Both the position numbers and the translations under genes were made by a program. Below, in pieces: positions 52,469 through 63,152 of a DNA stretch of 64,000 nucleotides (its first letter is position 1; every line of letters begins with the position of its first letter). The DNA comes from Kitasatospora cineracea (GTDB lineage: Bacteria; Actinomycetota; Actinomycetes; Streptomycetales; Streptomycetaceae): contig NZ_RJVJ01000001.1 of the NCBI RefSeq assembly GCF_003751605.1, positions 3,224,001 to 3,288,000 on the forward strand, written 5' to 3'. The notes under the pieces are model-generated. The model did no database searches. It was given only the letters and a program-made list of their open reading frames with translations, and was not told where the DNA came from.

Positions 52469-53650
52469 TTACGGCAGGGCCAGCATCCGGTCCAGCGCCG
52501 CCTTGGCGTGCTTCTCGGTCTCGGCGTCCACCGTGATCACGTTCGGCACCCGGCCCTCGACCAGCGACTCCAGCGCCCACACCAGGTGCGGCAGGTCGAT
52601 CCGGTTCATGGTCGAGCAGAAGCACACGGTGCGGTCGAGGAAGACGACCTCCTTGTCCGGGTGCGCCTTGGCCAGCCGGCGGACCAGGTTCAGCTCGGTG
52701 CCGATCGCCCACTTCGAGCCGGGCTCGGCGGCGTCCAGCGCCTTGATGATGTACTCGGTCGAGCCCACCAGGTCGGCGGCGGTGACCACCTCGTGCCTGC
52801 ACTCCGGGTGCACCAGCACGGTCACGCCCGGGATCCGCTCGCGGACCTCGTTCACCGACTCCACGCTGAACCGGCCGTGCACCGAGCAGTGCCCGCGCCA
52901 CAGGATCATCTTCGCGTTCCGCAGCTGCTCGGCGGTCAGCCCGCCGTTGGGCTTGTGCGGGTTGTAGAGCACGCACTCGCCCAGGGAGATGCCCATCTCC
53001 AGCACCGCGGTGTTGCGCCCCAGGTGCTGGTCCGGGAGGAACAGCACCTTCTGCCCCTGCTCGAAGGCCCACTCCAGGGCGCGCTTGGCGTTGGACGAGG
53101 TGCAGATGGTGCCGCCGTGCTTGCCGGTGAACGCCTTGATGTCGGCCGAGGAGTTCATGTACGACACCGGCACGGTGGCGTCCGCGACGCCCGCCTCGGT
53201 CAGCACGTCCCAGCACTCGGCGACCTGCTCGGCGGTGGCCATGTCGGCCATCGAGCAGCCGGCCGCCAGGTCCGGCAGGACGACCTGCTGGCGCTCGGAG
53301 GTGAGGATGTCCGCGGACTCGGCCATGAAGTGCACGCCGCAGAACACGATGTACTCGGCCTCCGGGCGGGCCGCCGCGTCCCGGGCCAGCTTGAAGGAGT
53401 CGCCGGTGACGTCGGCGAACTCGATGACCTCGTCGCGCTGGTAGTGGTGGCCCAGGATGAAGACCCGGTCGCCGAGCTTCTCCTTCGCGGCGCGGGCGCG
53501 CGCCACCAGGTCGGGGTCGGAGGCGGCGGGCAGGTCGCCGGGGCACTCCACGCCGCGCTCGCTGTTCGGGTCGGCCTCCCGGCCGAGCAGCAGCAGGGCG
53601 AGCGGCGAGGGCGCGGGGTCGGTGCCGTAGGTCTCGGTGGTGGTGGTCAC
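52469..53650 (-). CDS. nadA: quinolinate synthase
   Basis: Condenses iminoaspartate with dihydroxyacetone phosphate to quinolinate in NAD synthesis; needs a [4Fe-4S] cluster. The 393-residue protein has G-H-H-Y-Q-R-D-E, D-S-F-K-L-A, F-C-G-V-H-F-M-A-E-S-A, P-D-L-A-A-G-C-S-M, H-P-E-C and a late F-C-S-T-M, which supply the cluster Cys. GTG start. nadB and nadC are not in the window. Confidence 0.96.
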   Translation of the reverse strand: MTTTTETYGTDPAPSPLALLLLGREADPNSERGVECPGDLPAASDPDLVARARAAKEKLGDRVFILGHHYQRDEVIEFADVTGDSFKLARDAAARPEAEYIVFCGVHFMAESADILTSERQQVVLPDLAAGCSMADMATAEQVAECWDVLTEAGVADATVPVSYMNSSADIKAFTGKHGGTICTSSNAKRALEWAFEQGQKVLFLPDQHLGRNTAVLEMGISLGECVLYNPHKPNGGLTAEQLRNAKMILWRGHCSVHGRFSVESVNEVRERIPGVTVLVHPECRHEVVTAADLVGSTEYIIKALDAAEPGSKWAIGTELNLVRRLAKAHPDKEVVFLDRTVCFCSTMNRIDLPHLVWALESLVEGRVPNVITVDAETEKHAKAALDRMLALP

Positions 53651-53728
53651 GGGCGGCTGCCCTCCTGGTGCGGCCGGATTGACACCAGCCTTCTCGTCTA
53701 TCTGACGCTATCTATGATAACCGGTTGT

Positions 53729-53741
53729 CGTCAGTCTGACG
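53729..53741. promoter_or_regulatory. 13-bp palindrome upstream of nadA, candidate operator
   Basis: CGTCAG-T-CTGACG is perfect, about 80 bp upstream of the nadA start, next to AACCGGTT (53718-53725) and a -10-like TATCAT read on the minus strand. A binding site for a NAD-pathway repressor is possible but no known motif is matched. Confidence 0.35.
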
Positions 53742-53831
53742 ATGGCCGTTCTGTCGATGTGACGAGAACCGCTCACCGGGATGGATGCTTCCGACGCGAG
53801 GACCCGCCGCCCCGTCCGGTTGGCTGGACCC

Positions 53832-54758
53832 ATGAAGGCAATCGTGATCAACCGCTACGGCGGCCCCGACGTGGTCGAGTACACCGAACTCCCCGACCCG
53901 AAGGTCGGCCCCGACACCGTACTCGTCCGCACCCGCGCGGTCGGCGTCAACCCCGTCGACTGGAAGATCCGCGAAGGACACCTCGACGGCGTCCTCGACT
54001 CCCACTTCCCGCTGGTCATGGGCTTCGACCTGGCCGGCGTCGTCCAGGCCGTCGGCGGCGCCGTCACCGAGTACGCCCCCGGCGACGAGGTGATCGGCTA
54101 CGTCCGCAAGGACGTCATCGAGAGCGGCACCTACGCCGAACTCGTCGCCGCCCCCGTCCGCACCCTGGCCCGCAAGCCCGCCGCGCTCGACTGGGCCGAG
54201 GCCGGCGGGCTGCCCACCGCCGGACTCACCGCCCAGCAGGCCCTGGTCGGGGCGCTCGGACTGCGCCGCGGCGAGACCGTGCTGATCCACGCCGCGGCCG
54301 GCGGCGTCGGCTCGGTCGCCTGCCAGGTCGCCACCGCCCTCGGCGCCCGGGTCATCGGCACCGCCGGCGAGCACAACCACACCTTCCTGCGCGGCCTGGG
54401 CGTCGAACCCGTCCAGTACGGCCCCGGCCTGGCCGACCGGGTCCGCGCGCTGGCCCCCGACGGTATCGACGCCGCGCTCGACCTGGTCGGCGGCGAGGCC
54501 GTCGAGGTCTCCCTCGGCCTGCTCAAGGACCCCGCCCGGATCGCCTCGGTGGTCGACTACACCGTCACCGCCCGCGGCGGCCGCTACGTCTTCACCCGCC
54601 CCGACCCCGAGGACCTCGCCACCGTCGCCCGGCTCGCCGAGGACGGCCTGCTCACCGTCCCCGTCGCCTCCACCTTCCCGCTCAGCCAGGCCGCCTCCGC
54701 CCAGGCCCTCAACGCCGAGGGGCGCACCCGCGGCAAGATCGTCCTGCTGGTGGACTGA
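53832..54758 (+). CDS. zinc-free NADP-dependent alcohol dehydrogenase/quinone oxidoreductase family protein
   Basis: A 308-residue protein: M-K-A-I-V-I-N-R-Y-G-G-P-D-V start, G-V-N-P-V-D-W-K, G-F-D-L-A-G-V-V, a Rossmann A-A-G-G-V-G-S-V-A and a closing G-K-I-V-L-L-V-D. It lacks the structural-zinc Cys cluster. ATG 53832 gives the family's canonical N-terminus; a 17-residue longer start is possible. No strong ribosome binding site. Substrate unknown. Divergent from nadA. Confidence 0.87.
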   Translation: MKAIVINRYGGPDVVEYTELPDPKVGPDTVLVRTRAVGVNPVDWKIREGHLDGVLDSHFPLVMGFDLAGVVQAVGGAVTEYAPGDEVIGYVRKDVIESGTYAELVAAPVRTLARKPAALDWAEAGGLPTAGLTAQQALVGALGLRRGETVLIHAAAGGVGSVACQVATALGARVIGTAGEHNHTFLRGLGVEPVQYGPGLADRVRALAPDGIDAALDLVGGEAVEVSLGLLKDPARIASVVDYTVTARGGRYVFTRPDPEDLATVARLAEDGLLTVPVASTFPLSQAASAQALNAEGRTRGKIVLLVD

Positions 54759-54848
54759 CCGGACTGCGGCCGTCCGCAACAATGGGGCCCGCAGAGTCGT
54801 TCCTCCCACGGCTCACCACCCTCACCCGCACCACCGTGGAGCCCCGCC

Positions 54849-54929
54849 ATGAGCGAGCGCAGCGAGCGCATCATCGAGAAGCGCGCGTGTGCGAAGCGCC
54901 TGCCGAGCGAAGCGAGGCGGGTCGCATGA
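54849..54929 (+). CDS. 26-residue upstream ORF, candidate leader peptide
   Basis: ATG 54849 with GGAG seven bases upstream encodes M-S-E-R-S-E-R-I-I-E ... R-R-V-A and ends in a TGA that overlaps the start of the next gene (ATGA). Its DNA consists of GAGCG/AGCGA-type repeats (54849-54918) of a kind I recall as widespread in Streptomyces genomes. It may couple translation of the Lrp gene, or be just the repeat. Confidence 0.4.
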   Translation: MSERSERIIEKRACAKRLPSEARRVA

Positions 54930-55387
54930 GCACCCCCAGGCCGCCCGACCTCGGCCAGGCGGCGCTCGACGACACCGACCGCCTGCTGCTCGAACACCTC
55001 AGCCGCGACGGCCGCGCCTCCTACGCCGAGATCGGGCTGCTCACCAACCTCTCCGCCACCGCCGTCCGCCGCCGGATCGACCGGCTGCGGGCGCGCGGCG
55101 TGGTCCGCGGCTTCACCGTCGTCCTCGACCCCGCCCTGCTCGGCTGGCGCACCGAAGCCTTCGTCGAGGTCTACTGCCGCGCCCGCACCTCGCCCGAGGA
55201 ACTGCTCGCCTCGCTGCGCCAGTTCCCCGAGGTCGCCGCCGCCTGGACGGTCACCGGCGACCCCGACGCCCTCGTCCACCTGCGGGCCGCCGACACCCGG
55301 CACCTCGAAGCCGTCATCGAACGCATCCGCAAGGAGCCCGGCGTCCAGCGCAGCCGCTCCTCCGTGGTCCTCTCCCAACTCATCTGA
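54926..55387 (+). CDS. Lrp/AsnC family transcriptional regulator
   Basis: A 153-residue regulator. The N-terminal helix-turn-helix (D-D-T-D-R-L-L-L-E-H-L then L-S-A-T-A-V-R-R-R-I-D-R-L) is followed by the ligand-binding ACT-like domain (E-A-F-V-E-V-Y-C-R, V-T-G-D-P-D-A-L-V-H). It begins in an ATGA overlap with the 26-residue upstream ORF, with GAGGCGG in front. The PLP decarboxylase gene follows after 145 bp; an amino acid is the probable ligand, so it may control that gene. Confidence 0.92.
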   Translation: MSTPRPPDLGQAALDDTDRLLLEHLSRDGRASYAEIGLLTNLSATAVRRRIDRLRARGVVRGFTVVLDPALLGWRTEAFVEVYCRARTSPEELLASLRQFPEVAAAWTVTGDPDALVHLRAADTRHLEAVIERIRKEPGVQRSRSSVVLSQLI

Positions 55388-55532
55388 CCCACCCGACGCA
55401 GCTTTCCTGCGCGACCGCGCCCGAACACGCAGGAAACCGGCCCCCGACGGCCGCGTTCCGACGCGCGCCCGCCCACCCCCGCTGCCTACGCTGATCACGC
55501 CCCCAGCCCCGCCCGCAGCGAAGAGGACACCC

Positions 55533-56900
55533 GTGTACGCAGCCCCCGACCGCATGCACAAGCCGGACAACGAGCTGGTCGACCTCGTCTTCGACTACAT
55601 GCGCGAACGGCTGCAGTACGACCCCGTCCCGCTCGACCACCCCGGCGACGGCGCCCACCTGCGCGAGGCCCTCGCCGGGCTGCTCAACGACCACGGCAAC
55701 AACCCCGCCGACGTGCTCAAGCTCTACGACCACGAGCTCTCCCGCGCCGTCATCTCCGCCGACAGCCCGCGCTACCTCTCCTTCATCCCCTGCGCCCCCA
55801 CCAAGGCCGCGCTGCTCTTCGACATGGTCGTCTCCTGCGCCTCCCTGCAGGGCATCTCCTGGCTGGAGGCGGCCGGCGCGATCGCCGCCGAGAACCAGGT
55901 GCTCCGGCTGATAGCGGACCGGGCCGGCCTCCCCGCGAGCGCCGGCGGCACCTTCGTCTCCGGCGGCTCGGCCGGCAACCTCTCCGCGCTCGTCGTCGCC
56001 CGCGACACCGCCCGGCGCCGCCTGGGCGTCGGCCCCGAGGCCCGGCTGCGGATCGCCGTCGCCGACCAGGTGCACTCCTCGGTCAAGAACACCTTCAACA
56101 TCATCGGCGTCGAGCCCTTCCTCGTCCCCGCCGTCGACCGCCGCCTCACCGGCGCCGCCCTGCGCGCCGCCCTCGCCGCCGACCCGCACCCCGAGACGGT
56201 CATCGCCGTCGTCGGCACCGCCGGCACCACCAACGAGGGCATCGTCGACGACCTGGCCGGCATCGCCGAGGTCGCCCGCGCGCACGACCTCTGGTTCCAC
56301 GTCGACGGCGCCTACGGCGGCGCGGGCCTGTTCGCCCCCTCCGTCCGCCACCGCTACGACGGCATCGAGCACGCCGACAGCTTCGTCGTCGACCCGCACA
56401 AGTGGCTGTTCGCCCCGTTCGACTGCGCCGCCCTGCTCTACCGCGAACCGCGGCTGGCCCGCGCCGTGCACACCCAGGACGCCTCCTACCTGGACGTCCT
56501 GCACACCGAGGGCGACGAGTGGAACCCCACCGACTACGCCTACCACCTCACCCGCCGGGCCCGCGGCCTCCCGCTCTGGTTCTCCCTCGCCGTGCACGGC
56601 GTCCAGGCCTACACCGACGCCATCGAGACCGGCCTGCGCCTGGCCCGGGACACCGCGCAGCTGATCCGCGACACCGAGCACCTCGAACTGCTCCACGACC
56701 CGCAGCTCTCCGCCGTCTGCTTCCGCCGCACCGGCTGGACCCACGACGACTACTACCGCTGGTCCCGGCAGCTGCTCGCCGACCAGATCGGCTTCGTCAC
56801 CCCCACCGGCTGGGACGGCGAGACCGTCGCCCGCTTCGCCTTCCTGCACCCGGGCACCACCATGGAGATGGTCCGGGAGATCCTCGACACCATGGCGTAG
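55533..56900 (+). CDS. PLP-dependent amino acid decarboxylase (group II)
   Basis: A 455-residue enzyme of the aromatic-L-amino-acid/glutamate decarboxylase group. The PLP-binding Lys lies in D-P-H-K-W-L-F (near 290), with V-D-G-A-Y-G-G before it and S-G-G-S-A-G-N-L (near 147) for phosphate. It removes the carboxyl group of an amino acid to give an amine; the substrate is not settled by the motifs. GTG start with GAGGA upstream. The adjacent Lrp-type regulator is a good candidate for its control. Convergent with the GNAT gene, only 3 bp apart. Confidence 0.9.
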   Translation: MYAAPDRMHKPDNELVDLVFDYMRERLQYDPVPLDHPGDGAHLREALAGLLNDHGNNPADVLKLYDHELSRAVISADSPRYLSFIPCAPTKAALLFDMVVSCASLQGISWLEAAGAIAAENQVLRLIADRAGLPASAGGTFVSGGSAGNLSALVVARDTARRRLGVGPEARLRIAVADQVHSSVKNTFNIIGVEPFLVPAVDRRLTGAALRAALAADPHPETVIAVVGTAGTTNEGIVDDLAGIAEVARAHDLWFHVDGAYGGAGLFAPSVRHRYDGIEHADSFVVDPHKWLFAPFDCAALLYREPRLARAVHTQDASYLDVLHTEGDEWNPTDYAYHLTRRARGLPLWFSLAVHGVQAYTDAIETGLRLARDTAQLIRDTEHLELLHDPQLSAVCFRRTGWTHDDYYRWSRQLLADQIGFVTPTGWDGETVARFAFLHPGTTMEMVREILDTMA

Positions 56901-56903
56901 GCC

Positions 56904-57785
56904 CTACAGGTACCCGCCGTTGGGGACGTACGGCGCCGGCGGGCGCATCCCGCGCAGGGCCAGGTAGCCGCGGGTGGACAGGGACAGCCCCAGGTCGAGG
57001 CCGACGTCCACGGCCCACTCCTGCTCGGCGGTCAGGAAGGAGACGCCCGCCTCGGTGCCCACCGGCACCCGGGCGAGCGCCTCGCGCAGCAGGCGGGCGG
57101 CGATCCGCTTGGAGGTCGCGGCCAGCAGCTGCACGGTGCCGCCGTCCCGGTAGCAGTAGCCGGTGCCCGCCAGGGTGTCCGCGACCAGCAGCTCCTCGAA
57201 GTGCGCCAGCATGAACGGGTGGTCCGGCCCGTGCGCCGCGCCCCGCACCCGGCGGTCGACCGAGTCCAGCAGGTGCAGGTGCGTCGCGTTGCCCGCGTGC
57301 ACCGGGATGTCGCCCGGGTCCAGCAGCCGCTCCCGGTCCACCTGCCCGGCCAGCCGCATCGCGGGGTGCAGCGTGAACCCGGCCGCCCGGTAGCGCCGCG
57401 CCGCCGCCGGGGACGGCGAGGCGCACAGCATCCCGCGCAGGCAGCCCCGCCCGTACCCGGCGGCCCGCTCCAGCAGCAGCCGGCCCACCCCCCGGCCCTG
57501 CGCGGCGGGCAGCACGACGAACAGCGGCAGCACCCAGACGCCCTCGCGGCGCAGCGACAGCGCCACCCCGACGGCCTCGCCGTCCTGCTCCGCGATCCAG
57601 CACCCGCCCGGGTCCGTCACCGCGAGGTGCCGGGCCCGGGCCAGCGCCCTGATCCGGTGGACCTCGTCGCCGGGCCGGTCGGGGTCGTCCCGGGGCCGGC
57701 CGTCCAGGTCGCGGAACGCGGCGCGGGAGACCCGCTGGACCGCCTCGGCGTCCTCGGCGGTGTCCTTGAGCTGACGAATGATCAC
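56904..57785 (-). CDS. GNAT family N-acetyltransferase
   Basis: A 293-residue acetyltransferase. The acetyl-CoA loop is A-Q-G-R-G-V-G-R-L-L-L-E-R-A-A (~96-110), in a complete GNAT domain (~1-145). The remaining ~145 residues resemble a second, degenerate GNAT-like half with no clear CoA loop. Substrate unknown. It starts at ATG 57785, with no strong ribosome binding site. Confidence 0.85.
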   Translation of the reverse strand: MIIRQLKDTAEDAEAVQRVSRAAFRDLDGRPRDDPDRPGDEVHRIRALARARHLAVTDPGGCWIAEQDGEAVGVALSLRREGVWVLPLFVVLPAAQGRGVGRLLLERAAGYGRGCLRGMLCASPSPAAARRYRAAGFTLHPAMRLAGQVDRERLLDPGDIPVHAGNATHLHLLDSVDRRVRGAAHGPDHPFMLAHFEELLVADTLAGTGYCYRDGGTVQLLAATSKRIAARLLREALARVPVGTEAGVSFLTAEQEWAVDVGLDLGLSLSTRGYLALRGMRPPAPYVPNGGYL

Positions 57786-57991
57786 CCGTCACATCCTGCT
57801 GCGCCCGCCGCGCGGGCGGTAGCGGTTTGCCGAAGCGGGCGGTGACCCGTCGGGCCCGGTGTGCGAGCATGGGGTACGTGGGGGAGTGGGCGACGAAAAA
57901 TGTCCCCCGAACGCACCACCTCCCGGAAATGAATCCGGGGGGCCGCTGGTTGGCACTGGCGGATCACAGTCGTCACAGACCGGGAGTAAGC

Positions 57992-58345
57992 ATGACCGTC
58001 CAGGACGAGACCACCGTCGAGAGTGGCATCCTCCTCACCGAGGCCGCTGCGGCCAAGGTCAAGGGCCTGCTGGAGCAGGAAGGCCGCGACGACCTCTCGC
58101 TGCGCGTCGCCGTGCAGCCCGGCGGCTGCTCGGGCCTGCGCTACCAGCTGTTCTTCGACGAGCGTTCGCTGGACGGCGACGTCGTCAAGGACTTCAACGG
58201 CGTCAAGGTCGTCACCGACCGGATGAGCGCCCCCTACCTGGGCGGTGCCACGGTCGACTTCGTGGACACCATCGAGAAGCAGGGCTTCACCATCGACAAC
58301 CCGAACGCCACGGGCTCCTGCGCCTGCGGCGACTCGTTCAGCTAG
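57992..58345 (+). CDS. erpA: A-type Fe-S cluster carrier (HesB/ErpA)
   Basis: Hands Fe-S clusters to client proteins. The 117-residue protein has the three Cys of the family: C in G-G-C-S-G-L-R-Y (~45) and the C-A-C-G pair (~110-112) near the C-terminus. ATG 57992 with GGGAG upstream; a frame further upstream is not coding-like. LipA and NadA, encoded in this window, are Fe-S enzymes that could be clients. The symbol is by analogy. Confidence 0.93.
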   Translation: MTVQDETTVESGILLTEAAAAKVKGLLEQEGRDDLSLRVAVQPGGCSGLRYQLFFDERSLDGDVVKDFNGVKVVTDRMSAPYLGGATVDFVDTIEKQGFTIDNPNATGSCACGDSFS

Positions 58346-58369
58346 GCCCCGCTCCGAGGCCCGGCACGC

Positions 58370-58406
58370 CGAGGGCGGCTCCCCCAGCACGGGGGAGCCG
58401 CCCTCG
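58370..58406. terminator. strong terminator between convergent genes
   Basis: Perfect 16-bp stem (58370-58385 with 58391-58406) and a 5-base loop, between the A-type carrier gene and the lipoprotein gene. Confidence 0.9.
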
Positions 58407-58426
58407 CGGCGTTCCGGGACGGCGGG

Positions 58427-59041
58427 TCAGCGCGGGTCGCCGCCCGCGATGCCGCTCTGCACGGGCAGCTGCTGGCCGGTCGCGGTGTCCACCACGCCGC
58501 CGCCGGACATCGGCGTGGGCAGCGTGACGGTCGCCTCCTGCTCCTTGATCAACTGCGGGCAGGCCTTGCCCGGCTCGGCGGTCTTGGTGACCACCAGCCG
58601 CAGCTTCACCACCGGCGGGGCGTCCTCCTCCAGCCGGACCCCGTACTTGTCGCAGATCCCGGCGGTGAAGAACACCGTCAGCTGGGTCGGGCTGTCCTGC
58701 CGGTAGCCGGTCGCGGGGATCTTCACCGCGGTCGGCGGGCGCTCGCCGACGGCTATCCCGGGCGTGGTCGGCTGACCGGCCGAGGGCTGCGGGCTCGCCT
58801 CGGCCGGGGCCGAGGCCGTCCCGCCGGTGCCGGGGCTGGGGTGCGCGCCGGTGCCCGGGTCGGGGCTGGCGCTGGCGGACGGGCTCGCGGACGGCGAGGC
58901 GCTGGCGGTGGCCGTGGCGGGCGAACCCGAACTGCCGCACGCGGTCAGCAGGCCGGCCGCGAGGGCCGCGCCGGCCAGCGCGGTGGCGGCCCGGCGCGCG
59001 TACGGGGCCTTGGTGGAGACGGCTGCGGTGCTGTCGTCCAT
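58427..59041 (-). CDS. secreted lipoprotein of unknown function
   Basis: A 204-residue protein with a signal peptide ending in the lipobox L-L-T-A-C (Cys35), so it should be lipidated and held on the outer face of the membrane. A Ser/Ala/Pro/Thr-rich linker (~36-95) leads to a ~100-residue C-terminal domain with two Cys (in I-C-D-K-Y and A-C-P-Q-L) that probably form a disulfide. No family is recognised. Confidence 0.85.
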   Translation of the reverse strand: MDDSTAAVSTKAPYARRAATALAGAALAAGLLTACGSSGSPATATASASPSASPSASASPDPGTGAHPSPGTGGTASAPAEASPQPSAGQPTTPGIAVGERPPTAVKIPATGYRQDSPTQLTVFFTAGICDKYGVRLEEDAPPVVKLRLVVTKTAEPGKACPQLIKEQEATVTLPTPMSGGGVVDTATGQQLPVQSGIAGGDPR

Positions 59042-59081
59042 GATCTGCGTTCCTCCCGAGGGTCGTGCGGCGCCGCGGTGA

Positions 59082-60527
<1,446 letters not shown>

Positions 60528-60543
60528 TCACCTGGCCGCCCGG

Positions 60544-61938
60544 TCACCGCCCCCGGTCCGACCGCACCGTGACCAGGTAGGCCGTGCCGCGGTCCCCGCC
60601 GTACTCCGCGGCGGGGGCCTCGCCCGCGTAGTCGTGGCCGCACATCTCGCACCAGGCCGGGATGTCGTGCCGGGCCGCCTCGTCGTCGGAGAGGACGGCG
60701 ATCCGGCCGCCGGGGGCGACCTCGCCGACGTGCTTGGCGAGTTCGATGACCGGGATCGGGCAGCGCTTGCCGAGGGTGTCGAGGACCAGGGCGTCGGCGC
60801 TGCCGGTCGGGGGCAGGTCGAGGCCGAGCGGAGCGCGGACCTCGGCGACGACGCGGGGCAGGACCTCGAGGAAGGCGTCGACTTCGGGGCGGGTGGTGCC
60901 GGCCGGCAGCGAGATCCGCAGGTTGCCCTCGGTGAGGACGCCCATGGCGGCCAGCACGTGGCTGGGCGTCAGGGTGCTGGAGGTGCAGGAGGAGCCGGAG
61001 CTGACCGCGAAGCCGGCCCGGTCGAGCTCGGTGAGCAGCACCTCGCCGTCGACGTAGAGGCAGGAGAAGGTCACCAGGTGGGGGAGCCGCAGCTCGGGGT
61101 GGCCGACCACCTCGACGGCGGGGACCAGCTCCGGGACCCGACGGCGGACCAGGTCGACGAGGGCCCGCAGCCGGGCGTTCTCGGCCTCTGCCTCGGCCCG
61201 GACGGCGCGCAGCGAGGCCGCCGCGGCCACGATCGCCGGGACGTTGGTGAAGCCGGGCACCCGCCCGCCCTCCCGGTCGTCGGCCGGCAGCGGCGAGGAG
61301 TAGCGGACGCCCTTGCGGACGGCGAGCACGCCGACGCCGGCCGGGCCGCCCCACTTGTGCGCGCTCGCGGCGAGCACCGACCAGCCGGCCGGGACCGGCA
61401 GCCGCCCGGCGCTCTGCGCGGCGTCGACCAGCAGCGGGACGTCGCCGAGCAGAGCGGCGGTCTCGGTGACCGGCTGCAGGGTGCCGACCTCGTGGTTGGC
61501 GGACTGCAGCACGGCGAGCGCGGTGTCGGGGCGCACCGCGGTGGCGAACTCCTCGGCGGACACCCGGCCGTGGCGGTCGACCGGGACGGCGGTGGCGCTG
61601 CCGCCGTCGGCCTCCCAGCGTTCGGCGGTGTGCAGCACGGCGGAGTGCTCGACGGCGGAGTGCACCAGGTGGGCGCCGCGCCGGCGGTGGCCGCGCAGGG
61701 TGCCGAGGACGCCCAACTGGAGGGCCTGGGTGCCGGATGCGGTGAAGGAGATCTCGTCGGCCCGGGTGCCGAGCACCTCGGCGACGGTCTCCCGGGCGGC
61801 GTCCAGCAGCATCCGGGCCTGCCGGGCGGACCGGTGCAGCCGGGCCGGGTCGGCCCAGCCCTCGTCGAGGGCGGCGAGCAGGGCCTGCCGGGCGACGGGG
61901 TGCGGAGGGGCGGTGGAGGCGGCGTCGAAGTAGGGCAC
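60544..61938 (-). CDS. cysteine desulfurase fused to a TusA-type sulfur carrier
   Basis: A 464-residue fusion. Residues 1 to ~375 are a NifS/IscS-like PLP enzyme (E-H-S-A-V-L, N-H-E-V-G-T, PLP Lys in A-S-A-H-K-W-G-G, and the sulfur-accepting Cys in S-G-S-S-C-T-S-S) that takes sulfur from cysteine. From ~385 a TusA domain follows (L-V-L-D-T-L-G-K-R-C-P-I-P-V-I-E), whose Cys-Pro motif accepts the sulfur. A C-terminal C-E-M-C-G pair might bind metal. The fusion joins sulfur donor and acceptor; the target (thiolation, Fe-S or other) is not shown. Confidence 0.92.
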   Translation of the reverse strand: MPYFDAASTAPPHPVARQALLAALDEGWADPARLHRSARQARMLLDAARETVAEVLGTRADEISFTASGTQALQLGVLGTLRGHRRRGAHLVHSAVEHSAVLHTAERWEADGGSATAVPVDRHGRVSAEEFATAVRPDTALAVLQSANHEVGTLQPVTETAALLGDVPLLVDAAQSAGRLPVPAGWSVLAASAHKWGGPAGVGVLAVRKGVRYSSPLPADDREGGRVPGFTNVPAIVAAAASLRAVRAEAEAENARLRALVDLVRRRVPELVPAVEVVGHPELRLPHLVTFSCLYVDGEVLLTELDRAGFAVSSGSSCTSSTLTPSHVLAAMGVLTEGNLRISLPAGTTRPEVDAFLEVLPRVVAEVRAPLGLDLPPTGSADALVLDTLGKRCPIPVIELAKHVGEVAPGGRIAVLSDDEAARHDIPAWCEMCGHDYAGEAPAAEYGGDRGTAYLVTVRSDRGR

Positions 61939-62291
61939 CCGGCCACCGTAGACGACGCCCCATACGGGGTGATTCCTCCCGTCCCGTCAGCCGTCCGACG
62001 CCCCGTCACCCGCGTGTCGCAGCAAGGTCGCCCGTTCGGCCGTGAGAGGCTCGGATGTCCGCCATGACCTGCGACTCCACCCGTCGTTCAGAGGTGCTTC
62101 ACCCCCCGGGGGCTGATCGGGTAGCCGGGCGGCGCGTTACCGGGGGCTGCCCGTGAGTGCCGCATAAGGATGGAGTAGCGTTTGGCCCGCATAAGCATTC
62201 AAACCGTGCCCGTGGCCGGATCACCGAGGAGACCTGACAACGGACTCCGGACGGTGGTGCGTTCCCGGGCGAGACTTCGGGAAGGCGCTAC
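61939..62291. other. 353-bp gap upstream of ctaC, no gene recognised
   Basis: It lies between the divergent cysteine desulfurase and ctaC genes and must hold both promoters. I see no clear -35/-10 pair, repeat or structured RNA. Confidence 0.45.
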
Positions 62292-63152
62292 GTGAGTCCC
62301 AACGGCTCCGACCGCTCGCCGCGGCGCACGATGCGGCGGAAGCTGCCTCAGGCGCTGGCACTGGGCCTCGTCATCGCGACCGCCACCGGCTGCTCGGCCA
62401 ACGACCTGCCCAGGCTTGGCCTCCCCAGTCCCGTCACGAAGGAAGGCCCGCTGGTCCTTCACATGTGGCAGGGCTCGTGGATCGCGGCTCTGGTTGTTGG
62501 TGCATTGATGTGGGGTCTGATCATCTGGAGCGTGATCTTCCACCGGCGCAGCCGCACCAAGGTGGAGGTCCCCGCTCAGACCCGGTACAACGTGCCCATC
62601 GAGGCGCTGTACACCGCGGTCCCCCTCGTCATCGTCTCGGTGCTCTTCTACTTCGTCGCCCGCGACGAGGCCACCCTGACGAAGGTTGACGCGAAGCCCC
62701 AGCACACCATCAACGTGGTGGGCTTCCAGTGGAGTTGGGCGTTCAACTACGAGAACTCCGAGATCCCGGACCCGGCGAGCACCACCGCCGCGTACGAGGT
62801 CGGCAGCACCAAGGAGCCTCCGACGCTCTACCTGCCGATCAACGAGACCGTGAAGTTCCGGCTGACCTCCAACGACGTCATCCACGACTTCTGGCCCGTC
62901 AACTTCATGATGAAGATGGACGTCGTGCCCGGTGTGGTCAACGAGTTCCAGGTCACTCCGACCGCGCTCGGCACCTACCGCGGCAAGTGCGCCGAGCTCT
63001 GCGGTGTCGACCACTCCCGGATGCTGTTCAACGTCAAGGTCGTCACGGCCGACGAGTACCAGCAGCACCTCAAGGACCTCCGCGACAAGGGCCAGGCCGG
63101 CGCGGTTCCCGCAGGCATCCTCCCCACCACGGGAAGTAGTGAAGAGAAGTGA
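62292..63152 (+). CDS. ctaC: cytochrome c oxidase subunit II
   Basis: A 286-residue membrane subunit of the aa3 oxidase. A signal peptide ends at T-A-T-G-C (lipobox-like, Cys ~34). Two membrane helices (~57-77 and ~100-120) are followed by the Cu-A domain with [12 protein letters not shown], which supplies the copper ligands. W-S-W-A-F-N-Y carries the conserved aromatic patch for electron entry. GTG start; its stop overlaps the ctaD start. Confidence 0.95.
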   Translation: MSPNGSDRSPRRTMRRKLPQALALGLVIATATGCSANDLPRLGLPSPVTKEGPLVLHMWQGSWIAALVVGALMWGLIIWSVIFHRRSRTKVEVPAQTRYNVPIEALYTAVPLVIVSVLFYFVARDEATLTKVDAKPQHTINVVGFQWSWAFNYENSEIPDPASTTAAYEVGSTKEPPTLYLPINETVKFRLTSNDVIHDFWPVNFMMKMDVVPGVVNEFQVTPTALGTYRGKCAELCGVDHSRMLFNVKVVTADEYQQHLKDLRDKGQAGAVPAGILPTTGSSEEK

